Source: Candidatus Methylomirabilota bacterium
GTDB taxonomy: Bacteria > Methylomirabilota > Methylomirabilia > Methylomirabilales > Methylomirabilaceae
Assembly: GCA_028870115.1 (NCBI GenBank)
Contig: JAGWQH010000024.1
Span: forward strand, 1-47,501
Reading direction: 5' to 3'
Length of the DNA stretch: 47,501 nucleotides
Under the pieces are notes generated by a model. The model was not told where the DNA came from. It saw only the letters and a program-made list of their open reading frames with translations, and searched no databases. Both the position numbers and the translations under genes were made by a program. Position 1 is the stretch's first letter. Every line of letters begins with the position of its first letter. Positions 40,889 to 47,501 of the stretch are shown here, piece after piece.

Positions 40889-42417
40889 AACGCGAGATTA
40901 TCGTCAACTCTTCGATCGTGGAAACCCGGGTGGCCGTCCTGGAGGACGGCGTTCTGGTTGAGTTGCTAATCGACGACTCGAAGAATAAGAGCATCGCCGG
41001 CAACATCTACAAAGGGCGCGTGCTGAAGATTCTTCCAGGAATGCAGGCAGCCTTCGTCGATTTAGGTCTGGCAAAGGACGCTTTTCTGTACGTCCGGGAC
41101 ATCTTCGAGGATGTGGAAGAGTATGAGCAGTTACTGACCATCGGGGAGGAGGGCGAGCCTGCCGAACCTGTCTCCGAGGAGCCGAGGCCCAGCTTCTCTC
41201 GAGGTCGCCGCCCGCAGGCCAGCATCGAGGAGTTGCTCAAGGAGGGGCAGGAGATTGTCGCGCAGGTGGCCCGAGAGCCGCTTGGGACCAAGGGCGCTCG
41301 CATCACTTCGCACATCACGCTGCCCGGACGCTATCTGGTCTACATGCCCACCGAGCAGCACGTCGGGGTCTCGCGGAAGATTGAGAACGAGGCAGAACGA
41401 TCTCGGTTGAAGGCGATCATCGAAGAGATCAACCCGGAGCGGGAGGGGGTCATCGTTAGGACCGCCGGAATCGGCAAGGAGAGAGCGGAGATCGAGGCCG
41501 ATCTCGAGTTTCTCCGATCCCTCTGGAAAAAGATCAAGAGTAAGGCTGAAACACTCACCGCCCCGGCATTGGTCCAGAAAGACCTGGACCTGATCTTCCG
41601 GATCTTCCGCGACCTCTTCACGAAGGAAGTGGTTCGCCTGGTGGTGGACAGTCCGACCGAGTACGAGCGGTGTCTGGAGTATGCCGAGTCGCTGCATCCC
41701 GAGCTGAAATCGCATCTGTTTCTGTACACCGAGGACGAGCCGATCTTCAAATCGTTCGGTATTGAACGGGAGGTCGAGAAGGCGCTACGACACAAGGCGT
41801 GGCTCAAATCGGGGGGCTATATCGTGTTGGAGGAGACCGAGGCGCTCGTCTCCATCGATGTCAACACCGGTAAGTATGTCGGCAAGCATGATTTTGAAGA
41901 GACGATTCTCAAGACTAACCTGGAGGCGGCCCGGGAGATCGCGCGCCAGGTGCGCCTGCGAGACTTGGGTGGGATCATTATCATCGACTTCATCGATATG
42001 GCTCGCCAGGAGAGTCGGGATCGGGTGCTGCAGGACCTGAAGGAGGCGCTGAAGCCCGATCGCTCGCCGACCAATGTATCGCTTCTGTCGGAACTGGGCC
42101 TGGTTGAGATGACACGGAAGCGGGTCCGTCAAGGATTGAATAAGGCCCTGAGCGCGTCCTGTCCAGAGTGTGGCGGTCTTGGCTACATCCGTTCAACCCC
42201 CTCCATCGCCCATCAAGTCCTTCGAGAGGTAGAGTGGCGGCTGTTCAGCAAGCGGATCCCGCTGGTCCGGATCCGGGCCCACCCCGACCTGATCGGCTGG
42301 TTCCAGGCGGAGGACGGCGAAGTGATCGAAGCGCTCCAACAGACCTATGGCGGGGAGATCGTTCTGGTTCCGGAAGAGTCGTTGGCTCCAGGAAAATACC
42401 AGTTGCTGGAGGGGTAG
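40885..42417 (+). CDS. rng: Ribonuclease G/E family protein
   Basis: A 510-residue RNase E/G. It has the S1 RNA-binding region at the N-terminus (GNIYKGRVLKILPGMQAAFV, DLGLAKDAFLYVRDI), with a 60-residue acidic insert. The RNase H-like and 5'-sensor parts follow, then the catalytic metal residues in VSIDVNTGKYVG and IIIIDFIDMARQ, and the zinc-link CPECGG. The length fits RNase G rather than full RNase E. The ATG overlaps the radical SAM stop (ATGA). It processes rRNA and mRNA in the cytoplasm. Confidence 0.93.
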   Translation: MKREIIVNSSIVETRVAVLEDGVLVELLIDDSKNKSIAGNIYKGRVLKILPGMQAAFVDLGLAKDAFLYVRDIFEDVEEYEQLLTIGEEGEPAEPVSEEPRPSFSRGRRPQASIEELLKEGQEIVAQVAREPLGTKGARITSHITLPGRYLVYMPTEQHVGVSRKIENEAERSRLKAIIEEINPEREGVIVRTAGIGKERAEIEADLEFLRSLWKKIKSKAETLTAPALVQKDLDLIFRIFRDLFTKEVVRLVVDSPTEYERCLEYAESLHPELKSHLFLYTEDEPIFKSFGIEREVEKALRHKAWLKSGGYIVLEETEALVSIDVNTGKYVGKHDFEETILKTNLEAAREIARQVRLRDLGGIIIIDFIDMARQESRDRVLQDLKEALKPDRSPTNVSLLSELGLVEMTRKRVRQGLNKALSASCPECGGLGYIRSTPSIAHQVLREVEWRLFSKRIPLVRIRAHPDLIGWFQAEDGEVIEALQQTYGGEIVLVPEESLAPGKYQLLEG

Positions 42418-42422
42418 GGCGC

Positions 42423-43118
42423 GTGAAGCGCCTCACCTTATCCAATAACCGCCTGGGATTGTATACCGAGTGTCCCCGTTGCTTCTGGCTGGAGATCAAC
42501 GCCGGAATCAGGCGCCCGGAAACGATCTTTCCGAGTCTCCCTGGCGGGCTGGACCTTCAGTTCAAGCGATACTTTGATCAGTTCAGGGACCGGGATGAGC
42601 TGCCTCCTGAAGTGAAAGGCAAGCTTCCGGGAAGACTGCTATCGGATGCGCAGACTATGGATCGTTGGCGTGACTGGAGACGCGGGATCCGCTCTGCCAC
42701 GGTCTGGGCTGACGTTGAGGTGATGGGGGCGCTGGACGAGTGCCTGGTGGATGAGGCCGGCTTCTACTATCCGCTGGACTACAAGACCCGGGGGTATGCC
42801 CCGAAAGCCGACACCCACGTATTTTACCAGGACCAGATGAACCTCTACACGCTGTTGCTGGAAGGCAACGGCCACAAGACCAAACGCCTCGCATATCTGA
42901 TCTACTATCATCCCGTGAAAGTGAAGGAATACGGCCTCATTCGGTTCCAAGTCGACGTCCATGAGGTGGCAACTGACCCCGCAGCCGCCGAAGCGCTCAT
43001 CAAGGACGCCGTGGTGGTCCTTCGCGGCCCTGCGCCAGCCGGCTCATCCTCATGTGGATTTTGCAAGTGGAACAGCGCGGTCCAGGAGTGGGAAGCGACC
43101 CCGCGACTTGACCTGTGA
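42423..43118 (+). CDS. RecB/Cas4-like PD-(D/E)XK nuclease
   Basis: A 231-residue protein with the PD-(D/E)XK core ...GALDECLVDEAGFYYPLDYKTRGYAP, in which D, D and K are the catalytic residues, followed by a QMNLYTLLLE helix. Cysteines at the start (ECPRCFWLE) and end (CGFCKWNS) could bind a [4Fe-4S] cluster, as in Cas4/AddB-type nucleases. There is no CRISPR array or cas gene in the window, so it is a stand-alone member with a likely DNA-repair role. GTG start 6 bases after the rng stop. Confidence 0.85.
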   Translation: MKRLTLSNNRLGLYTECPRCFWLEINAGIRRPETIFPSLPGGLDLQFKRYFDQFRDRDELPPEVKGKLPGRLLSDAQTMDRWRDWRRGIRSATVWADVEVMGALDECLVDEAGFYYPLDYKTRGYAPKADTHVFYQDQMNLYTLLLEGNGHKTKRLAYLIYYHPVKVKEYGLIRFQVDVHEVATDPAAAEALIKDAVVVLRGPAPAGSSSCGFCKWNSAVQEWEATPRLDL

Positions 43119-43161
43119 GTCGGAAGGGGTCTGGTGACTAAAAGACAGAATGGAGAGAGCG

Positions 43162-43527
43162 ATGGCGAGATTACTGATCACCGCGACTTACGGGTATGAC
43201 AACTCTACGCGGGCGACGATGCCGTTCTTTGTGGCGAAGGGCGCGAAGGAGTCTGGCATCGACGTCGGCATTGTGTTGGCGCTCGATGCCACGGTTCTGA
43301 TCAAGTCGGAGTTGCGGCAGCACGTCAAGCCCTACGGACTCCCGCCGCTCGACGAACTGTTCCAGTTCGCCGTGGACCATCAGATCCCGATTTACCTCTG
43401 AGGGGGGTGAGCCCAGACCCGTGGGGTCTTGGATGAAGACCTCAAGCGTGTGTCGGTCGTTCAGAAGATCGATATCAAACGGTACGCCCAACTGCTGGTA
43501 GAGTACGACCGATCGGTTACTTACTAA
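43162..43527 (+). CDS. DsrE-family protein, candidate double-selenocysteine (UxxU) selenoprotein
   Basis: The first 79 codons give a clear DsrE/F-like protein (MARLLITATYGYDNSTRATM, VGIVLALDATVLI, FQFAVDHQIPIYL). In the family a CxxC or similar cysteine site follows directly. Here the codons are TGA-GGG-GGG-TGA (43399-43410). The same frame then continues as AQTRGVLDEDLKRVSVVQKI, DIKRYAQLLVEYDRSVTY and a TAA at 43525-43527: the expected C-terminal half, with no other stop. Read-through gives 121 residues with Sec at 80 and 83. Downstream hairpins fit bacterial SECIS rules. GGAGAG precedes ATG 43162; ATG 43150 is an alternative. If the TGAs are real stops this is a pseudogene with a 79-residue product. 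Selenocysteine machinery is not in the window. Confidence 0.7.
43412..43443 (+). promoter_or_regulatory. Two overlapping SECIS-like hairpins
   Basis: Hairpin 1: AGACCC (43415-43420) pairs with GGGTCT (43424-43429), extendable by CC/GG across one mismatch, with loop GTG. Its loop begins 19 nt after the first TGA. Hairpin 2: GGGGTCTT (43423-43430) pairs with AAGACCTC (43436-43443), with loop GGATG; its loop begins 20 nt after the second TGA. The two share the GGGTCT strand and so are mutually exclusive. Bacterial SECIS elements are small hairpins with a G early in the apical loop, roughly 16-37 nt after the UGA; both fit. Confidence 0.6.
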
Positions 43528-43548
43528 TGCAAACGCAGAAAGTCATGT

Positions 43549-43629
43549 GTCATCGCGAGGGAGCGAAGCGATCGAAGCGATCTCACGCACGGCGAGATTG
43601 CCACGCTCCTTTCAGTCGCTCGCAATGAC
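43549..43629. repeat. Palindromic interspersed repeat (MITE/REP-like)
   Basis: GTCATCGCGAG (43549-43559) is the near-complement of CTCGCAATGAC (43619-43629), and inner arms GCGATCTC/GAGATTGC continue the pairing. This 'GTCATTGCGAG...' family of imperfect palindromes recurs in intergenic regions of many bacteria. It separates the DsrE gene from the quinone oxidoreductase. Confidence 0.75.
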
Positions 43630-43723
43630 GATGTAACAGGAGTTAGTGTGTGTATGAGGTGTGACTTGTGTCGGTGGGTGGCTTGCTTCGGAGAAGCGAC
43701 ACACGTAGGACAGGAGGTAGCGT

Positions 43724-44692
43724 ATGCGCGCGATTCGCATACATGAGTATGGCGATCCTGACGTGCTCCGCTGTGAGGAGGTGGCGCTCCCCGAACCCGG
43801 CGCTGGCGAAGCGCGGGTTAAGATCGACGCGGTCGGGATCAACTTTATCGATATCTACCAGCGGAAGGGCCAATACCCTGACCCGCTGCCGGTGATCCCG
43901 GGCAGGGAGGCGGCGGGCGTTGTCGATGCAGTCGGCCCTGGCGTATCGGAACTCACGCCGGGAACCCGTGTCGGCTACGCCATGCAGGTGGGCGCCTACG
44001 CGGAGTATGCAATCATCCCGGCGCGAAGGCTGGTGCCGATTCCGGACGCAGTAGAGACGCGGCAGGCCGCAGCGGTGATGCTGCAAGGACTGACCGCGCA
44101 CTATCTGAGCCACAGCACCTATCCGCTGCAGCGAGGCGACAGCGCGCTGATTCACGCGGCGGCGGGCGGCGTGGGTCTGCTCCTGGTCCAGATAGCCAAG
44201 CGACGTGGCGCTCATGTCATCGGGACCGTCTCAACCGAGAAGAAGGCGCGTCTGGCGAAGGAGGCCGGCGCCGATGAGGTCATCCTCTACACGCAGACTG
44301 ACTTCGAGGCGGAGACCAAGCGCCTGACAGACGGTAAGGGCGTGCACGTGGTCTACGACTCGGTCGGACAGACCACCTTCGATAAAAGCCTGAACTGCCT
44401 CAGACCTCGCGGCTGCATGGTCCTCTACGGCCAGTCCAGCGGGCCAGTGCCGTCGCTGAACCCCCAGGTGCTCAGCGCCAAGGGTTCAGTCTATCTGACC
44501 CGTCCCAACCTGATGCACTACACGCTTGACCGGACGGAACTGCTGAAGCGGGCAGGGGACCTGTTCGACTGGATCATAGCCGGGACGCTTACCGTACGGA
44601 TCGACGCGACCTTCCCGCTTGCCGAGGCCGCACTCGCCCATCGCCGTCTTGAAGCGCGCCAGTCTACAGGGAAACTATTGCTGATCCCCTGA
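43724..44692 (+). CDS. qor: NADPH:quinone oxidoreductase (zeta-crystallin type)
   Basis: A 322-residue medium-chain dehydrogenase/reductase of the zinc-free quinone oxidoreductase group. It has the GroES-like N-terminal domain ([32 protein letters not shown]) and the nucleotide-binding motif [24 protein letters not shown], ending in STGKLLLIP. It reduces quinones with NADPH in the cytoplasm. AGGAGGT precedes the ATG. Its stop overlaps the start of the next gene (TGATG). Confidence 0.92.
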   Translation: MRAIRIHEYGDPDVLRCEEVALPEPGAGEARVKIDAVGINFIDIYQRKGQYPDPLPVIPGREAAGVVDAVGPGVSELTPGTRVGYAMQVGAYAEYAIIPARRLVPIPDAVETRQAAAVMLQGLTAHYLSHSTYPLQRGDSALIHAAAGGVGLLLVQIAKRRGAHVIGTVSTEKKARLAKEAGADEVILYTQTDFEAETKRLTDGKGVHVVYDSVGQTTFDKSLNCLRPRGCMVLYGQSSGPVPSLNPQVLSAKGSVYLTRPNLMHYTLDRTELLKRAGDLFDWIIAGTLTVRIDATFPLAEAALAHRRLEARQSTGKLLLIP

Positions 44693-45807
44693 TGCGCGGC
44701 TTTCGACGCGGTCTGTCCTTACTCGTGTTGCTGACAGGATCGGTGTCTTGCGGCAGCGTAAACGGCGCGCAGGAGTTACCGCTGCATCAGATCCACCTGC
44801 CGCCCCGGTTTGGGATCAGCGTATATGCGAGCCATCTCCCCGATGCCCGGTCAATGGCCCTCGGCCCGAACGGTACGCTGTTTGTCGGCACTCGCACGGC
44901 GGGGAATGTCTATGCCGTCCTGGATCGCAACCAGGATCAGAAGGCGGACGAGGTTGTCACGCTCCTGCGGGGCCTGAATATGCCGAATGGCGTCGCATTC
45001 CACAACGGGGCGCTCTACGTGGCCGAGATAAACCGGATCCTGCGGTACGATGATATCGAGAGTCACCTGAAGGACCCGCCTGCGCCGGTAGTGGTGTACG
45101 ACGGCTTTCCCCGGGATCGCCATCATGGCTGGAAGTTCATACGCTTCGGTCCCGACGGTTGGTTGTATGTTCCAGTCGGCGCGCCATGTAATGTCTGCGA
45201 GCGCGAAGATGCGCGCTACGCATCGATCACGCGCATGAAGCCGGACGGGACCCAATTGGAGATCTTCGCGCGGGGCGTCCGCAATACGGTCGGGTTCGAT
45301 TGGCATCCGAAGACGCATGAGCTCTGGTTTACGGACAACGGACGAGATTGGATGGGTGACGATCTGCCGCCGGACGAGCTGAATGTTGCGCCACGTCCGG
45401 GACTGCATTTCGGCTTTCCCTATTGCCATGGGCGAACTATTTCCGATCCCGGGTTCGGGAAGCAGCGGAGGTGTGAGGAGTTCACCCCGCCGGCGATGGA
45501 ACTCGGGCCGCACGTGGCGGCGCTCGGTATGCGCTTTTACACAGGGACGATGTTTCCGGAAGAGTTTCGGAATCATATTTTCATTGCGGAACACGGATCG
45601 TGGAACCGGAGCGCGCCGATCGGGTATCGTGTCATGCTGGCGCGGGTTGCTGACCGGCGCGCGCTGACGTATGAGGTGTTTGCCGAGGGCTGGTTGCAAG
45701 ACGGTCACGCCTGGGGACGCCCTGTGGACCTGCTGGTCATGCCGGATGGGGCGATGCTGGTGTCGGATGATCAAGCAGGTGTCATTTATCGGATCAGCTA
45801 CAGATAG
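44692..45807 (+). CDS. Secreted PQQ-dependent sugar/sorbosone dehydrogenase-like beta-propeller
   Basis: A 371-residue exported protein (signal peptide LSLLVLLTGSVSCGSVNGAQ). The repeated beta-propeller blades include GPNGTLFVGTRTAGNVYAV, MPNGVAFHNGALYVAEINRI, FGPDGWLYVPVGAPCNVCE, RGVRNTVGFDWHPKTHELWF and FIAEHGSWNRS. It resembles L-sorbosone dehydrogenase/GdhB-type proteins that use PQQ. A CNVC pair is present. Its substrate is not known, and PQQ synthesis genes are not in the window. Confidence 0.85.
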   Translation: MRGFRRGLSLLVLLTGSVSCGSVNGAQELPLHQIHLPPRFGISVYASHLPDARSMALGPNGTLFVGTRTAGNVYAVLDRNQDQKADEVVTLLRGLNMPNGVAFHNGALYVAEINRILRYDDIESHLKDPPAPVVVYDGFPRDRHHGWKFIRFGPDGWLYVPVGAPCNVCEREDARYASITRMKPDGTQLEIFARGVRNTVGFDWHPKTHELWFTDNGRDWMGDDLPPDELNVAPRPGLHFGFPYCHGRTISDPGFGKQRRCEEFTPPAMELGPHVAALGMRFYTGTMFPEEFRNHIFIAEHGSWNRSAPIGYRVMLARVADRRALTYEVFAEGWLQDGHAWGRPVDLLVMPDGAMLVSDDQAGVIYRISYR

Positions 45808-45979
45808 TAACCTATCTAAGATTTCAGCAAGAAAGGTTTTCGGATGAAAGTCGGGTTGCATATTTTGCGCGACAAGAAAGAAAATTCATGGTAAAGATGA
45901 TAGACCTTTTAGGGAATGGGGAAGGGGCGTCGATAAGCGATTCCAAACATCGGCTTTGACCAAGGAAAGGAGCGAGAGG

Positions 45980-46753
45980 GTGGGACACAGGGCCAGGAAA
46001 TCATTGCCGTGGATTGGTGCATTGGCCGTTGCTGTGACAATTGCAGGCTTGATGGGTGCGTCGAGCGTCATGGCGGCGGATCCGCAATCGACCGATGAAG
46101 GCGCTACCCGACAGATGGAAGGCGCGGTATCGCTGGAGAAGGAGCAGGTTGAGGAGTACGACCCCTGGGAGCCGTATAACGAGAAGATGTTCAACTTTAA
46201 CCACGATATGGTTGATCGGTATGTCCTGAAACCCGTGGCCACCGCCTGGGACAAGGTCCTACCTACTGAGGTGCAGCAGGGCTTCAGCAATGCGTTTGAC
46301 AACATAGCCGTACCGAGGCGGGTGATCAACAATGCGCTCCAGGGCAAATTCAAGCGGGCCAGCAACGAGGTGTTTCGCTTCCTGTTCAATACCATCTTTG
46401 GCGTCGCAGGGTTCTTCGATGTGGCGAAGGCCTCAGGGCTTGAAAAGAGCGATGCGGACACCGGCCAAACACTGGGTAAATGGGGGGTAGGTCCAGGTCC
46501 CTATGTCGTCTTGCCGTTCTTGCCCCCGCTGACGGCGCGCGACGGGGTTGGGCTTGCAGCAGACGTTGTCATGGATCCGATGAGTTTCGTAGCCCCGCTG
46601 GCGTCTACGTTCGGCAAATGGGGTGGGGAGGCCGTCAATACCCGGTCACAGAACCTGGAAATGTACGAGAGCGTTGAAGAGTCGACCGTTGACCTGTACA
46701 GCGCGGTGCGGAACGCCTATCTGGTACGGAGGCAGCAGGCCATCGAGAAGTAA
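45980..46753 (+). CDS. mlaA: MlaA/VacJ-type outer-membrane lipid asymmetry protein
   Basis: A 257-residue exported protein of the VacJ/MlaA family: DPWEPYNEKMFNFNHDMVDRYV, FLFNTIFGVAGFFDVAKASGL, DTGQTLGKWGVGPGPYVVLPFL and GRDG/ARDGVG-type segments. MlaA removes misplaced phospholipids from the outer leaflet of the outer membrane. GTG 45980 has AAAGGAGCG upstream; TTG 45956 is less likely. Unlike Escherichia MlaA the signal ends in VMAADP rather than a lipobox cysteine. The other mla genes are not adjacent. Confidence 0.9.
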   Translation: MGHRARKSLPWIGALAVAVTIAGLMGASSVMAADPQSTDEGATRQMEGAVSLEKEQVEEYDPWEPYNEKMFNFNHDMVDRYVLKPVATAWDKVLPTEVQQGFSNAFDNIAVPRRVINNALQGKFKRASNEVFRFLFNTIFGVAGFFDVAKASGLEKSDADTGQTLGKWGVGPGPYVVLPFLPPLTARDGVGLAADVVMDPMSFVAPLASTFGKWGGEAVNTRSQNLEMYESVEESTVDLYSAVRNAYLVRRQQAIEK

Positions 46754-47065
46754 TCGAATACTCTCAACTCTTGCGCCTTTATGACGTGAAGCGCCTGTCA
46801 ATACTCCGGATACCGTGAGCCCTCACCAAAGAGTAATCCTCCTCTGAGGGTGGTCTCTCGCCGATTCATTGCCTTCGCCTCTGACGGCAGGAGATGCAAC
46901 ATGGCCTTCTGCAGGCATAGCTTCATGGCCGAGCCGGTCTCGGCGTCTTTTGCGCCGCATTCGGATTGACGGGCCAGACCGTTCCGCTGGCTCCATTGAT
47001 TGTTATGTTGGTGTCATTGAGCCGGTCGTCATTGTCGGTCTCGATAGCCGTTTGTCGATTTAGAA
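46754..47065. other. Intergenic region, no gene recognised
   Basis: About 310 bases between mlaA and the porin relic. A short + frame from 46966 has a hydrophobic stretch (TVPLAPLIVMLVSLSRSSLS) but no recognisable family. No clear terminator or promoter was found. Confidence 0.45.
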
Positions 47066-47293
47066 CTAGATCTGCACCTCAGCAATCCCCTCGTGAACCA
47101 GCTCGCCGTGCGTACTATTGCTCACGCCAATGGTATTCCGTCCCGGCCGGACATCGGTGAGGAGATAGTTCACCCGCAACCGGACGCTCGGGTTGACATA
47201 CCAGTTTAGGCCGAGGGTGCCGGAACGCGCATCTTCATCGGCCGCAGCCGCTGCATCTCCCGCTGCAACTGCTGGAGCGACCCCTGCTGCGTC
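47066..47293 (-). pseudogene. Outer-membrane porin C-terminal fragment
   Basis: The minus-strand frame reads ...DEDARSGTLGLNWYVNPSVR then LRVNYLLTDVRPGRNTIGVS and ends HEGIAEVQI. GLNWYVNPxVRxxxNY is the penultimate strand pair of OprO/OprP-like phosphate-selective porins. An in-frame stop at 47294-47296 and the inverted repeat at 47361 leave no room for the rest of the gene, so only about 75 codons of the tail remain. The nearby element probably cut it. Confidence 0.65.
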
Positions 47294-47360
47294 TCAAAGG
47301 CCGGCTCGAGCTCTGTGAGCTTGTCAGCCCAAGCCCACACCACCTTCTGTGCGCCATAAT

Positions 47361-47497
47361 CCGGAATATTGCAGTTGAACTCATATCTTAGCCTCTGTCA
47401 CCGGAACTGCATTGCAGTTGGCGTCCTTCGGGAGCAGGCGCGAGAGATGTGCGAGGAAGGTCGCCTGCCACGGTCTGGCGCGCGAGAGCCGGAGCAT
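47361..47497 (-). repeat. Terminal inverted repeat, right copy
   Basis: Exact reverse complement of bases 1-137, with four further bases (CGGC) at the contig end that extend beyond the left copy. It is interpreted as the end of the same insertion element, entering from the other side. Confidence 0.85.
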
Positions 47498-47501
47498 CGG
47501 C

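Noticed and set aside
43399-43410. DsrE stop codons considered as simple gene decay or a frameshift
   Set aside because: The frame is unchanged on both sides, only two TGA codons interrupt it, and they sit exactly at a CxxC spacing. Decay remains possible but is less likely.
1-47501. tRNA and rRNA genes
   Set aside because: I looked for the conserved GGTTCGAATCC-type arms and rRNA cores in the gaps and found none convincing. A covariance-model scan would be needed to exclude them.

Overview
The window looks like one complete contig from a Gram-negative, respiratory bacterium. It encodes an outer-membrane MtrB-type porin, an MlaA/VacJ protein, Tat-secreted enzymes and a very large set of multihaem c-type cytochromes. 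The mix of a decahaem/porin conduit, a PsrABC/alternative-complex-III-like module, a Rieske/cytochrome b module and giant haem proteins recalls NC10 bacteria (Methylomirabilis-like). That assignment is inference; there is no marker rRNA here. The first and last 137 bases are perfect reverse complements, so both ends probably lie in copies of one repeated element where the assembly broke.

Layout. (1) 0.1-12.1 kb is an accessory region. It holds small DUF2283/zinc-finger genes, a GlcG/HbpS-like protein, a VapBC toxin-antitoxin pair and an intact IS4-type insertion sequence with 18-bp inverted repeats and a 9-bp target duplication. Next come a GHKL ATPase with two unrecognised partners, converging on a Dcm methyltransferase/Vsr endonuclease pair; together these look like a restriction or defence system. 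The region ends in a graveyard: a transporter C-terminus relic, two hypothetical envelope genes, an IstA-NrfD chimera and an IS1182-like transposase tail. (2) 12.1-31.3 kb is the respiratory cluster, all on the + strand. It encodes a decahaem MtrA/DmsE-like cytochrome and MtrB/PioB-like porin, then a pentahaem cytochrome, molybdopterin oxidoreductase, four-cluster ferredoxin, NrfD membrane subunit, four-domain cytochrome c and monohaem cytochrome c. These are followed by a Rieske protein, a b6/subunit-IV fused cytochrome b, a 9-haem membrane-anchored protein, a trihaem c7, a 13-haem protein fused to a cytochrome-b-like membrane domain, a NapC/NirT-type protein with up to 18 haem sites, and a TPR protein. 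I count 63 haem-binding motifs (61 canonical CXXCH) in eight proteins. Two near-consensus sigma-70 promoters and a candidate structured RNA lie inside the cluster. (3) 31.4-38.1 kb holds an MFS transporter and inorganic pyrophosphatase (- strand), then a hybrid sensory locus: a histidine kinase and receiver protein bracketed by two paralogous V4R-LuxR regulators. (4) 38.2-47.5 kb is more housekeeping: a radical SAM/DUF2344 fusion, RNase G/E, a RecB/Cas4-like nuclease, a DsrE-family gene, a quinone oxidoreductase, a PQQ/sorbosone-dehydrogenase-like protein, MlaA, and a porin tail next to the terminal repeat.

The strongest unexpected signal is the DsrE-family gene at 43.16-43.53 kb. Its reading frame continues through two in-frame TGA codons placed exactly as a C-x-x-C pair (TGA-GGG-GGG-TGA). 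Two alternative hairpins follow, with loops beginning 19-20 nt after each TGA. This reads as a candidate double-selenocysteine (UxxU) protein that ordinary gene calling would truncate.

How the genes may work together: the 12-31 kb cluster could move electrons between the quinone pool (cytochrome b/Rieske, NrfD, NapC-type anchors) and periplasmic c-type carriers, with MtrA/MtrB offering a route across the outer membrane. Substrate and direction cannot be read from the sequence.
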